From Symsagittifera roscoffensis (lineage: Eukaryota; Xenacoelomorpha; Acoela; Convolutidae), in contig NC_087065.1 of assembly GCF_963678635.1 (NCBI RefSeq), forward strand, positions 78,001,396 through 78,065,395: a stretch of 64,000 bases of DNA, read 5' to 3'. The position numbers were made by a program, and so were the translations under genes. The notes below the pieces were generated by a model. The model did no database searches. It was given only the letters and a program-made list of their open reading frames with translations, and was not told the DNA's origin. This document shows positions 11,650 through 21,229 of the stretch, one piece after another (positions within the stretch are counted from its first letter, which is position 1; every line of letters starts with the position of its first letter).

Positions 11650-11677
11650 GTGCTGAAATTACTTGTAATTTCAGCAC
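11650..11677. repeat. Perfect 13-bp hairpin
   Basis: GTGCTGAAATTAC and its exact reverse complement GTAATTTCAGCAC are separated by TT. It lies in the probable LTR zone of the env-bearing element and could fold in RNA near the 3' end. Confidence 0.8.
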
Positions 11678-11946
11678 CAGAGAGATTTGAATTTAACTTA
11701 GAAGTTAGTTGAACTCTCCCGAGTACTTCAGCAGCCGCAATAAACCAGTATACCCTAGATCTATTGAGCCTAGCAGAGACTAGTTAAACAACCTGAGACT
11801 AGATAAGTATAAGAGTAAGATTAGGATCGGTATTAGACTAAGAAGTTGCACGAATCTATCCGGCCGAAAATAAGATAGCGTGACGAGCAGACGGTGTACC
11901 CTATCCGAAATTACTCTATGAGTTAACCACATCGGTCCTAACTCAT

Positions 11947-12045
11947 CAGGGATTCGACCCCCTGCCGACCCAAAGCGTCCCCCCTTTGATACTTTTTCAG
12001 AAATCCATTGTTGGCCGACCGACCCTAAAATTTTTCTAAAGGCGC
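11947..12045 (-). mobile_element. TIR-type dispersed repeat, left piece (split by the BEL element)
   Basis: The reverse complement of this stretch matches 39,290-39,350: shared blocks TTTAGGGTC, GTCGGC, CAAAGGGGG and GGCAGGGGGTCGAAT. The other half of the same repeat continues at 20,801 after the BEL element. The copy near 39 kb contains both flanks side by side, so BEL inserted into a pre-existing repeat here. The outer end at about 11,947 is shorter than in the 39-kb copy. Confidence 0.6.
12041..12045. repeat. Target-site duplication GGCGC, left
   Basis: GGCGC directly precedes the left LTR and recurs at 20,801-20,805 directly after the right LTR. Five bases fit BEL/Pao integrases. Confidence 0.85.
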
Positions 12046-12482
12046 TATAATAATTGGGTAAAATACCTTAGGAGAGTAGTACACCAATTGTTAGTAAGGG
12101 TAGTTTTAAGGGTTGAGTCAAAGGAGTTCCATGCAGTTGGGCATCAGTTGAGTAAGTACATGAAAAATAATACAATAGTAAATCAGGGATAAAACTAAGG
12201 TAAATATAATATCATAAATAGGGATATTATATTACATGGTACGGGGAATACTAAAAGGCGAACGTTAGAAAAAGGGGAACTGTTAATAAGGGGGTTATTC
12301 AGAAAAGTTGATATTAATCCCGAGTTTTCGTATAAATTGAAACATTATTTTACCTGAAAGTTTGTCATTTCCTTGTAAGTCATGCTGTTTTTGAAAAGTT
12401 GAGAGAAACGAGTGAGTCAGCTTGGCTGTAATGTCAAAAGTCAAGTTGAGAGAAAGGTGACCTTAATTGTTTACAATTAACA
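12046..12482 (-). repeat. BEL/Pao 3' LTR (left copy)
   Basis: 437 bases that match 20,364-20,800 with no difference seen by eye. The inner end abuts GTGGGCGGG (on the - strand), a polypurine tract where plus-strand DNA synthesis would start. The outer end abuts the GGCGC duplication. Confidence 0.97.
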
Positions 12483-12736
12483 CCCGCCCACATTTGCAGA
12501 GCTTGCAAATAAAGTATTGAATAAAATAGTAAGGATACGGTAAAATACAAAGATAAGGGAACCAGTAGATAAGGGAACCAGAAATTGTTCTTTTTCATCT
12601 TCATCTTGGTTTGTCTATCGTTGAGCTGATTGTCTTAGTTGAATTGACGAGTCGTAGATTTGTTCATCTTTGTCGAGTTGATATGTTGAAGGCTGAGTTG
12701 CGTGATTATTTGGTTGGTTAGCTATTTGAAGCTTGG

Positions 12737-15418
12737 TTACTGCGAAACTGGGAAAACGCGGCTCAATTTGACCACAGGTCGAACTTTGAATCCAGTTGGC
12801 GTTTTCAGCTTCACTGAGCGGACTATTCCATCTTGTCCAGGAAAGGTTTCCACCACTTTAGCAAGAGGCCACAGTACACGAGGTGTAAAATCCTCCAACA
12901 TCCAGACCATGTCGTCGGGTTGCAAATTGGAAGTCGCAGAAGTCCACTTTGATCGTTTCTGCTGACCTGGTAAGTACTCTCGAAGAAAGCGATTCCAGAA
13001 GTGATCTGCGAGTAGTTGGGATGCTTTCCATGATTTTGACAGAGATAAATCCTTGTCCTTGAAGATACCAGGCGGTAAATTTGGAGTTCCACGACCAAGA
13101 AGGAAATGGTTGGGAGTGAGAGGCAGATCATCTTTGATGTCGTCAGACACATTGGTTAAAGGTCGTGAATTCATGGTTGATTCAATTTCGGTCGTGAAAG
13201 TAGCCAGTGTTTCATAGGAGAGTGTTCTTGATCCGATGACTTTGTACAGGGAAAGTTTAAATATCTGAACTAGTCGTTCCCAAGAACCACCAAAATGAGG
13301 GGCCGCAGGAGGGTTGAATTTCCATTCGAGTGATACGTCCAGCTGATTGATGCTTTCCACAAATTCTTTGTTCTTTTCCAAGTTGTCTAGACATTTCTTC
13401 AGCTCAGAATTGGAGCCCACAAAACTTGTCCCACAGTCAGAAACCATTTTCGATGGTTTTCCTCGCCGGGCAAAAAAGCGTCTGATACAAAGAAGAGTGC
13501 TGTCTGTCGATAGTCCTAATGAGATTTCAAGATGCACAGCTCTGATCACTAAGCATGTGAACAGTAAAATATACGCTTGGTATTGTTTTCCTTGAAGGAT
13601 GATGGGAAAAGGTCCAACGTAGTCCAATCCAGTCGTTGCAAAAGGAAAATGATTTTTTGATGGCAGTCGATCAATTGGAAGATCTGACATCTGAGGGTAG
13701 TCGACTTGTTGTTGCATTCTTCTGCAGGGTATACAACTGTGTATGATACTTTTCAGCAGGACGCGGCAGCGAAGAATCCAGTAGTTTTCCTGTGCTATGG
13801 CCATTGCTTGTTCCTTTCCGCAGTGGGAATGTAGAACATGGATGTTAGCTAACAGCAGGCGAACATTGGGGTTTTCACCAGCGAGAATGATTGGATATCT
13901 AGCTGATAGCATGATAGGGGCACGCGTGAGACGTCCACGAGAACGCAGGATACCGAAGTTGTCCACAAACGGTGCTAATGTTCGAAGTCTACTTTTGCCT
14001 TCAATTGGTTTTTCTTTTTTGATGTCTGAAATTTCAGAGACAAAATCTGTCCTTTGGGCAGTTTTAATTATGAGAAGGTGCGATTTCGTTAGATGCAAGA
14101 GTTGAAGATCGACCTTCGACTGTTTGTTGATCTTCCGTTTGAGATTTTCTGCGAATAAGAAGCAGTATGCAACTGTCCGTATTAGTCTTTTCCAGTTGCT
14201 GAAGCGTTTGATGTCAAATATAGGCTCAAATTTAGCCTCTAATGAAGTAACGAATACAGGAATGTTCTCAAGCCGAATGTTTTCCTGTGAAGGCCATTGA
14301 GAAGAATCGTTCAACAGAAATTCCGGTCCTAGTAGCCACCGACAGCTTGAGGTCATTTCTAAAGCAATGTATCCTCTGGTACCGTCGTCAGCAGGATTTA
14401 GCAGAGTTGGAACGTGAAACCACTGTTCAGGTTTAGAAACGTCTAAAATTTTCTGAAGCCGATTAGCGACGAAAATTTTGTGTCGTATTTCAGGTGTTCG
14501 CAGCCAATACAAAACAGTAGTACTGTCAGACCAGAAATAAGTTTTTTCAACTTTGAGGTCAATTTCCTCTGAAACAAAGAGCGATAGTTGGGCAGCATAT
14601 ACTGCAGCTTGCAACTCGAGATTGGGAATTGTAACACGTTTCATAGGAGCGACTCTTGTCTTTCCTATTATAAACTTCAAAGATGTGGAGCCGTCGCTGT
14701 AGACTATTCTTAGGTAGCAAACAGCAGCGAGAGCGAATTCTGATGCATCACAAAACGTGTGAAGCTGGATTGAAGCAGGGTTTTCTTTATCAAAGAAGTT
14801 CCTCTGGAATGAAACAGTTTCGAAATTTTCCATTTCGTCTACCCAAAGTTTGAAATCGGGAAGTTTATCCGTGTCTAATGGAGTATCCCACTTAACACCT
14901 TGTGACCAAACAGATTGGAGAACTTTTCGAATCCGAATTGTCAATGGAGCCACTATTCCGAGTGGGTCAAATAAAGAAGCGGTATACTTCAGGAGTTTCC
15001 GTTGCGTAGCAATGCCAATACGTAGAATTTTTACAAACTTTTTGTTATCGATGAAGTAGCAGTCAGTGTTGGTATTCCAGTGAACACCGAGAACTTGTTG
15101 ATGTTTAGGCGTTGGATCATTAGGGCTGACTAAAATATTTGGATCAATTGAATCCAGGAATGGTTTACTGTTTGAGTTCCATTTATTCAAGTTGAACCCA
15201 CCTCGAGATAAAGATCCTCGTAGTTGTGTCATTTGTTGGAGGGCTTCTTCTACCGTTGACGAAGTGACATACAAATCATCCATGTAGATATTCCGTTGAA
15301 TGATTTCAGAAGCCAGAGGAAAGTCGTTTTTACTGTCTGATGCACATCGTCGTACTGCGTAGCAAGCCACGCATGGTGAGTCTGTGGCACCGAAAATGTG
15401 TCGTGTATATTCGTGAGT
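12737..15418 (-). pseudogene. pol: BEL/Pao pol, second part: RT C-half, RNase H, integrase, DUF5641
   Basis: This is the same frame as the gag-protease part but lies after the TAA at 15,419-15,421; its first ATG is at 15,370. The RT catalytic motif IYMDDLYV lies near 15,270-15,290. A peptidase-A17/RNase H-type region follows, with KYTASLFDPLGI and the block CDASEFALAAVCY. Integrase has an H2C2 finger (about 13,713-13,830) and the DDE core: Asp in LDYVGPF near 13,620, Asp in SDCGTSF near 13,435, Glu in GSWERLV near 13,275. The C-terminus carries a DUF5641-type module, with WTSATSNLQPDDMVW and a VKLSRVFP end. The domains look full length, so only the upstream stop stands against activity. Confidence 0.93.
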
Positions 15419-18178
15419 TTATAATTTACCATTTTCTTTCCAAAGGTATCTTAGAAAAGGTCTATCCTTTGGGCTGACTAGCACTTGCATAAACATAGCA
15501 TCTATGTCAGCAGATATTGCTATTTTATTTTGTCGAAAGCGAATTATGAGACCTGTTAAGTTGCACAAAAGATCGGGCCCTTTGAGCAAACTCGAGTTGA
15601 GGGATTTACCCTGAAAAATGCTGGAAGCATTTGAGACTCGTCTAACTTTGTCTGGTTTGTTGACATTTGTCACTGGATGATGCGGCAAATACCAAGATTT
15701 GATTGCAGTGTCATGTTTTGCATCTATTTTGGTGACAAAGCCTTTTTCTAAGTCAGTGATGACTGTTGCGCGGTATTTCTCCCTTAAATCAGGTTTACTT
15801 TTAAGGCGAAATTCGAGGCTGTTGAGTTGCTTTTCAGCTAGCCAACGGTTATTTGGAAGATCAGTATCCTCTTTCCAAAGAAGGTCAATTTGATAGTGAC
15901 CATCTACTAAAGTACAAGAGTTTTCGAGAATATCGATTGCTCTTTTATCCGATTTGGAGTGCGAGCGTTTTGAAGAAGCGATGCCTGTGTTTTCTATTTT
16001 CATCCAGTTGAGAACTTTCTGGTATAATTTTTCATCTAAGTTATTGTGTGAATGAACTTGTGTGAAGTTCACCGGAACAGATGGAACGGAATTACATTGC
16101 GTTTTGTTCCGACCTGTGCATGTCCATCCCAAAAGGGTTTCGATAGCCCAGGGAACATTCTTGGGGCCATAAACGGTATTTTTGATCTCATGATATTCTG
16201 GATTGTTGTTTCCGATGACTAGCGATATGCTATTGTCGTTTAAGTCCGGGTATTTAACATGCTTTAAATGTGGAAAATTGTTGCACATTGCGTTTAGTTG
16301 AAAAATATCAACTGGGGCCAAATTATTTTCATCTACCGTGAGTACGTCATCGAGCGTCATTGGAGTCGATGTGCTTTTGTATGGTCTAATTTGTACATCC
16401 ACAGATGTAACTTGAACTGACTTGGTCTCATGATATCCAGATATGGGAAGTGAGTGCTTCTTGTTGACGTCCAAGCCTAGTTGAGTTGCCACTGAGTCCA
16501 GTAGTAGAGTTACGCAGCTACCACTATCTAAGAAAGCGTAGGTACAAAGTGTTTTATCACCATTTGATAATTCGATTGGTACAAAAGCTGATTGACCTGA
16601 TCTCTGACAAGCTATTGCGCGATTCACTGCAGCTTTACTAGGGTTTTTTCCATAAGTATCAGAAGGATCGTGGAGTAGAGTGTGGTGTTTTTTACCACAA
16701 TTATCGGTTCGACAGAGCGATTTCGAATTGCAGTCAGTAAACCTATGATTCCCTAGACAGTTAAAGCATAAGTGCATTTTTCGGGCATGCTCTTTTCGTT
16801 GCTTAGGATCTAAAGCTTTGAAGTGCTCGCATTTGTAGAGAGGTCCACAGGTGTCTCCACTAGGACAAGCATTCGAGTTTACATTATTCTGAGCACGAGA
16901 GTTTTGTTGATCTCCCTGATGGTTAAAGCGCTGATTTTGATTTCCTACACCATTTGTAGTAAAACCATTGAAACGGGAACCACTAGGGTGTTTAGCGTTT
17001 CCAGAAGAATTGTTAAAATTGTTATTGTTTTGGTTTCGGAAACCTGTCGGAGGCATGTCGCGACACGCCTGTGCGTACCGTTGAAACCATTGTGCTAGAT
17101 GTCTCAAGGAGGGTTGATCGTAGTCTTTGTCGATGACGAAGCGATTCCATTCTAATCTCACAGGGTCGGGAAGCTTTGCCAGAGCAGTGTTCAAGTTTGT
17201 TGTAGAACAAATATCGTGAACAAAACCAAGTTGCTCAAAAGTGTCCACTAAAGTTAGGAGAAAAGCAGAAAACTGCATGTAAGATTCTGGTTGAGCCAGA
17301 TTTGGAGGTTTGAAATTTGCAAGACGTTGCAAAAAAGAGTTGACAATTCTATTGGTATTGCCAAAGTTTTCACGAAGACGTTGTAGTGCTAGTTCGTATG
17401 TGTCGCCGTTTGCACCATAACCAGCTATCATTAGTTTAGCTGGGCCAGTTACCAATGATTGAAGATGGATCATCTTTTCAGTTGGAGACATTTTAGAATT
17501 ATGAATCGATGATACGAATACCCCATACCAGTGCAACCAATAGTTGGGATTGCCATTGAAAATTGTAGGCTTCAGTTTTGGCACTGATCGACTGAATGTA
17601 GTAGAAGTGTCGCTTGAATTAGTTGCCAAAGCTCGATTGTTGTTGTTAGGAGGGTTTGCAGCACTAGCTTGTTGTGAGCTGTGGTTAGGAACATCACTAG
17701 CAAATGGATTTGAAAATGATTGGTCGCCTTGAAATGGCGCCGAAAGGTTGTCGTCAGCGGCAGCTGTTCTTGCATTGCCTTGAGTATTGTTGCTCATGGT
17801 TATAAGGTTGTTGTTTGGTATATCCATTATGTTTGCAGTCGGCATGGAGGTTGCGGTTTCCTGTGGGAAAATTGAAGTAGCATTTTCTTGAGCGCTGTTA
17901 TTTGGAATTGTAGAAGTAGCAGGATTTGATACTTGTTTTTTCAAATATTTTTTCACTTTCATTGAAAATACTCGGATTTTCTGTTTCAACTGTACTGTCC
18001 AGTGAGAATGTTCTTCAAAATCGTGTTCAGAACCAGCCTGTAACATTTGATCGTTCAGGGTATCAAGTTTTTGTTGGAATTGAGACAATTCAGTGAACGT
18101 TTCATTGATGAGTTCAAGATCATCTTCTTCCTCGTAGATGTTGTTTTCGAGCATGTCGATCAAAGTATTGATCTCCAT
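15419..18178 (-). pseudogene. gag-pol: BEL/Pao gag, protease and RT N-half, ending at a nonsense codon
   Basis: The frame is open upstream to about 18,350, but the first in-frame ATG is at 18,176-18,178, used here as start. A coiled-coil-like N-terminus and Asn/Ser/Ala-rich linker are followed by a DUF1759-type gag core (PKLKPTIFNGNPNYWLHWY). Next comes a CCHC knuckle with spacing C-x2-C-x3-H-x4-C near 16,730-16,768, then the BEL-type CGKKHHTLLH motif. The aspartic protease active site is LDSGSCVT near 16,528. RT begins after residue ~700, and motif A (SADIDAMFMQV) lies near 15,490. A TAA at 15,419-15,421 interrupts RT between motif A and the YMDD motif. The frame resumes right after it, so one base change would explain the break. 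Gag would form particles that bind the RNA; protease would cut the polyprotein. Confidence 0.93.
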
Positions 18179-18660
18179 TTCGTGATGACGTCGAAGCAAA
18201 ACCAGTTTTCGAACGCCAGTCTCTTGAACGTTTTGATTGGTATCTTGCGTTTGGGTACCATTTTGTTCCGAAGGATCGCTGTCATTGTTTTGCGTCGTTT
18301 TAGGTTTAGGGCCATACCTTGAACCAGGAGACGTAAACCAATACCTACCAACTTATACCAGTATATGAATTTACCTTTACCAACCTACCAACTTATACCG
18401 AATACCACCGATGCTCGTAAGAAGGAGCGAAATAATGGATAAAGTTTAACCAATTACCACTGTACCTTACCACTTGTACCTACCTCCGAGGGAAAATTGA
18501 GCGGTCGTTCAAAGTGTCCTCGGTATTAACAATTAACTGCGATTTTAAAGCTAGTCCAAGAACCTACCTGGTCCTACCAGCCTACCGACCCTACCTACCT
18601 ACCAATTACCAGTATAAACGGCAAAAAAAAACCGGGTGCAAAGATTAGCACCAATGAGTG

Positions 18661-18861
18661 TTGACCTCCCAGAGGACAACTGAGGATGACGTATTTACCT
18701 ACCTACCTGTCGCTATTTAGCAGACGACCGAATTGTGATTGCTGACCTCCCAGAGGACAACTAAAGTTGATGTACCTGTTTACCTACCTGTCCTAATACC
18801 GTAGATTTATCCCTGTGCAATAAAATTTGCACTTTTACCAGTTGACCTCCCAGAGGACAAC
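18661..18861. repeat. Three copies of a 20-bp leader motif
   Basis: TGACCTCCCAGAGGACAACT occurs at about 18,661, 18,743 and 18,842, spaced 80-100 bases. GTTGACCTCC and GGAC(A)AAC form an imperfect palindrome around CCCAGAGG, so each copy could fold. Confidence 0.8.
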
Positions 18862-18929
18862 TTGCCTTTATCGCTGTAGCGTAGCGAATGAGACGAACTA
18901 GAGTTGTTCGAAGCAGTTGATGAGCTAAA

Positions 18930-19620
18930 CGAAGCTCGAATGTAGCCACGAACCCAGTGAGGCTCGAAGCAGCAGAGGAAATGAGCTCAGGTAAAGCTCG
19001 ACAGGAAGCAGCCAAGAACCGAGAGGCTCAAAGCAGAAAATAAGGTGAGCTAAGACGAAGCTCGAATGTAGCCACGAACCCAGTGAGGCTCGAAGCAGCA
19101 GAGGAATGAGCTCAGGTAAAGCTCGACAGGAAGCAGCCAAGAACCGAGAGGCTCAAAGCAGAAAATAAGGTGAGCTAAGACGAAGCTCGAATGTAGCCAC
19201 GAACCCAGTGAGGCTCGAAGCAGCAGAGGAAATGAGCTCAGGTAAAGCTCGACAGGAAGCAGCCAAGAACCGAGAGGCTCAAAGCAGAAAATAAGGTGAG
19301 CTAAGACGAAGCTGGAATGTAGCCACGAACCCAGTGAGGCTCGAAGCAGCAGAGGAAATGAGCTCAGGTAAAGCTCGACAGGAAGCAGCCAAGAACCGAG
19401 AGGCTCAAAGCAGAAAATAAGGTGAGCTAAGACGAAGCTGGAATGTAGCCACGAACCCAGTGAGGCTCGAAGCAGCAGAGGAAATGAGCTCAGGTAAAGC
19501 TCGACAGGAAGCAGCCAAGAACCGAGAGGCTCAAAGCAGAAAATAAGGTGAGCTAAGACGAAGCTCGAATGTAGCCACGAACCCAGTGAGGCTCGAAGCA
19601 AGCGGAATAAGTGAGCTCAG
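18930..19620. repeat. ~126-bp tandem repeat in the BEL leader, about 6 units
   Basis: The phrase GAATGTAGCCACGAACCCAG recurs at about 18,938, 19,064, 19,189, 19,315, 19,441 and 19,567. One unit is 125 bp and the rest 126 bp. Because 126 is divisible by three, a frame stays open through several units on the - strand. That is a by-product of the repeat rather than evidence of a gene. Confidence 0.9.
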
Positions 19621-19679
19621 ATAAAGCTCAAACAAATGTCATGTCGAAGAACAATGACGAAAATTGAGAGTCCAAAAAG

Positions 19680-20015
19680 AACTCGAATCAGGTAACCAAG
19701 GAGTCGGGCAATAAGAAAGCAAAAGTGTCAGAAAACACTTGAAGGAAGGAAGCAATGAAGGAAGCAAAGGGCCAAGAAAGGCTCGGAAGGAATATACAAG
19801 GCGTCAGATAAGACTCGGAAGGAATGAATGAATGAGTAGGGAAAGACTCGGAAACGAACAACAAATGGGTCGAGAAAGACTCGGAAAGGAATGAAACATT
19901 GAGTCAGAAAAGACTCGGAAAGGAACGCAAAAGGCAATAAAGACTCTGAACGGAATGAAAAATGAGTCGGGAAAACTGAAGTTTTTTCATAAATGAGTCA
20001 CAAAAGACTCGGAAT
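19680..20015. repeat. Short degenerate repeat around GACTCGGAA
   Basis: AAAGACTCGGAA(A)GGAA-type units recur about eight times at 25-50-base spacing, mixed with GAGTCGG. They look like a decayed minisatellite continuing the leader repeats toward the LTR. Confidence 0.7.
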
Positions 20016-20344
20016 AGCAAAGCAACAAAAAACGAATTGAAAGGGGAAAATTGATGAAAATAACTTAATACATTATTCAAAGTAAATGAAGCTATGAACA
20101 ATTGAAACGTTTAAAGTTTACATGGGTTAGAAATCAAGAGCAATAATTGATCTTTTTTTTTTTTAAAAATGTAAATCAAATAAACTGCGATTAACTGAAA
20201 ATAAATGAAATAATATTGTAATGGGGAAGTATTATAACAAGATATAATAAACCGCAGACGTAAAAACTGGGGAGGAAAAACAGTAACTAACCATAAATTC
20301 TTGGTTGTGGGGGAATAAAAAACACAGTGTAACGAGCTAATCAA

Positions 20345-20362
20345 AACTTTTTCGGGGCGCCA
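20345..20362 (-). promoter_or_regulatory. Primer-binding-site candidate of the BEL element
   Basis: On the - strand TGGCGCCCCGAAAAAG follows the 5' LTR almost directly. TGGCGCC complements the CCA end of a tRNA whose acceptor stem ends in GGCG. This fits a tRNA primer, but the tRNA is not identified. Confidence 0.65.
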
Positions 20363-20363
20363 A

Positions 20364-20800
20364 TATAATAATTGGGTAAAATACCTTAGGAGAGTAGTAC
20401 ACCAATTGTTAGTAAGGGTAGTTTTAAGGGTTGAGTCAAAGGAGTTCCATGCAGTTGGGCATCAGTTGAGTAAGTACATGAAAAATAATACAATAGTAAA
20501 TCAGGGATAAAACTAAGGTAAATATAATATCATAAATAGGGATATTATATTACATGGTACGGGGAATACTAAAAGGCGAACGTTAGAAAAAGGGGAACTG
20601 TTAATAAGGGGGTTATTCAGAAAAGTTGATATTAATCCCGAGTTTTCGTATAAATTGAAACATTATTTTACCTGAAAGTTTGTCATTTCCTTGTAAGTCA
20701 TGCTGTTTTTGAAAAGTTGAGAGAAACGAGTGAGTCAGCTTGGCTGTAATGTCAAAAGTCAAGTTGAGAGAAAGGTGACCTTAATTGTTTACAATTAACA
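20364..20800 (-). repeat. BEL/Pao 5' LTR (right copy)
   Basis: 437 bases, same sequence as the left LTR. In the - orientation it would carry promoter and transcription start. The GGCGC duplication follows at 20,801-20,805. Confidence 0.97.
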
Positions 20801-21088
20801 GGCGCCTTTGGCGCCAATATATACTAACTTGGAGGGGTAGCGCGCGCCAAAAAAACTGTCAAAATTTTTGTCATAATTTTTCAAAAAGTGCCCAAAAACG
20901 GCTTTTTTGACTGTTTTTTCAAATATTTGCTTGCGGCGCAGAAATTTTAGCCAAAATAGGGGCAAAACAGTGCTTTGGGAGAGCTCGAAAAATCAATTTG
21001 GTCGACCTAAAAAAAGGTCGTCAAAATTTTCGAATTTTTTTTGAAAATCCGCCCCCCCCCCCTCGAGAAAATCCTAGATCCGCCCCTG
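20801..21088 (-). mobile_element. TIR-type dispersed repeat, right piece
   Basis: This continues the repeat interrupted by BEL. Blocks GCGCGCC, AAAATTTTTGTCA, GCCCAAAAAC and GACTGTTTTTTC match the reverse complement of 39,130-39,270. It ends ..ATCCTAGATCCGCCCCTG at 21,088, after an 11-base C run (21,052-21,062). The opposite end of the 39-kb copy also ends TCCGCCCCTG, which implies terminal inverted repeats CAGGGGCGGAT, a type seen in some hAT-like nonautonomous DNA transposons. Confidence 0.55.
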
Positions 21089-21229
21089 CTTGGTATCATA
21101 AGTTTTGACCTATGCTCCCACTAAAAGCCCTTTAAATGCTCCTTCGGAACAGCATTAAATTAAAATTACTGGGGGTTCAATTCTTTCCTTATGGGGTGAT
21201 TTAAAACTTCAAAGCTAGATAATTTTAAG

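Larger units (their letters stand above)
1..11950 (+). mobile_element. 3' part of a large env-bearing Ty3/gypsy-type LTR element
   Basis: The order pol, small hydrophobic ORFs, ATG-less ORF, env-like gene, 602-residue ORF, long 3' noncoding region lies on one strand with one base style: A and C rich, G poor. Gag, protease, the start of RT and the 5' LTR lie left of the window, so the whole element must exceed about 13 kb, which is large for this superfamily. The 3' LTR cannot be delimited because its partner is outside the window. I put the right limit near 11,950 because from there the sequence matches the repeat that flanks the BEL element. A polyadenylation-type AATAAA lies near 11,741. 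Several stops and frameshifts show that this copy is not intact. That it is a single element is inferred from shared strand, spacing and composition. Confidence 0.7.
9934..11950 (+). other. 3' noncoding region and probable 3' LTR zone of the element
   Basis: About 2 kb with no long intact ORF. It holds a 13-base direct repeat GGCCTAACCCACC (near 10,779 and 10,834), a repeated AGGACGT motif (near 10,737 and 10,796), a perfect hairpin at 11,650-11,677 and AATAAA near 11,741. The 3' LTR should lie in the right part, ending near ..CTCATCA at about 11,948, but its start cannot be fixed without the 5' LTR. Confidence 0.4.
18352..20363 (-). other. BEL/Pao 5' leader, about 2 kb, repeat-rich
   Basis: This lies between the 5' LTR and gag. 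Near gag it is rich in CTACC and TACCAA-type short repeats (18,330-18,620). Three copies of TGACCTCCCAGAGGACAACT follow, then ~126-bp tandem repeats, then shorter GACTCGGAA repeats. No gag-like ORF is seen. So long a leader is unusual for the family and may hold packaging or translation-entry signals. Confidence 0.7.
12046..20800 (-). mobile_element. Complete BEL/Pao LTR retrotransposon, 8,755 bp
   Basis: Two 437-bp direct repeats bound the element and read identical by eye, so insertion is recent. A GGCGC duplication flanks both ends. Read on the - strand the order is: LTR (20,364-20,800), tRNA-type primer site, 2-kb repeat-rich leader, gag, aspartic protease, RT, RNase H, integrase, a DUF5641-type C-terminal domain, a short GTGGGCGGG polypurine tract (12,483-12,491), LTR (12,046-12,482). 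This is the BEL/Pao order, with integrase after RNase H. The LTR begins TGTTAATTG in this orientation; its other end (ATTATTATA) lacks the usual CA. The copy has one nonsense codon inside RT. Confidence 0.97.

Noticed and set aside
11947-11972. GGGGTCGAATCCC on the - strand, like a tRNA T-arm
   Set aside because: No D-arm or acceptor stem around it, and the block belongs to the TIR repeat shared with 39.3 kb.
12702-18322. Several + strand ORFs of 60-100 residues across the BEL gag-pol region
   Set aside because: They are antisense shadows of the gag-pol frame with no features of their own.
19050-19601. 183-residue ORF on the - strand with repeated segments
   Set aside because: It is open only because the ~126-bp leader repeat is a multiple of three; no start context or domain, and it lies in the BEL leader.
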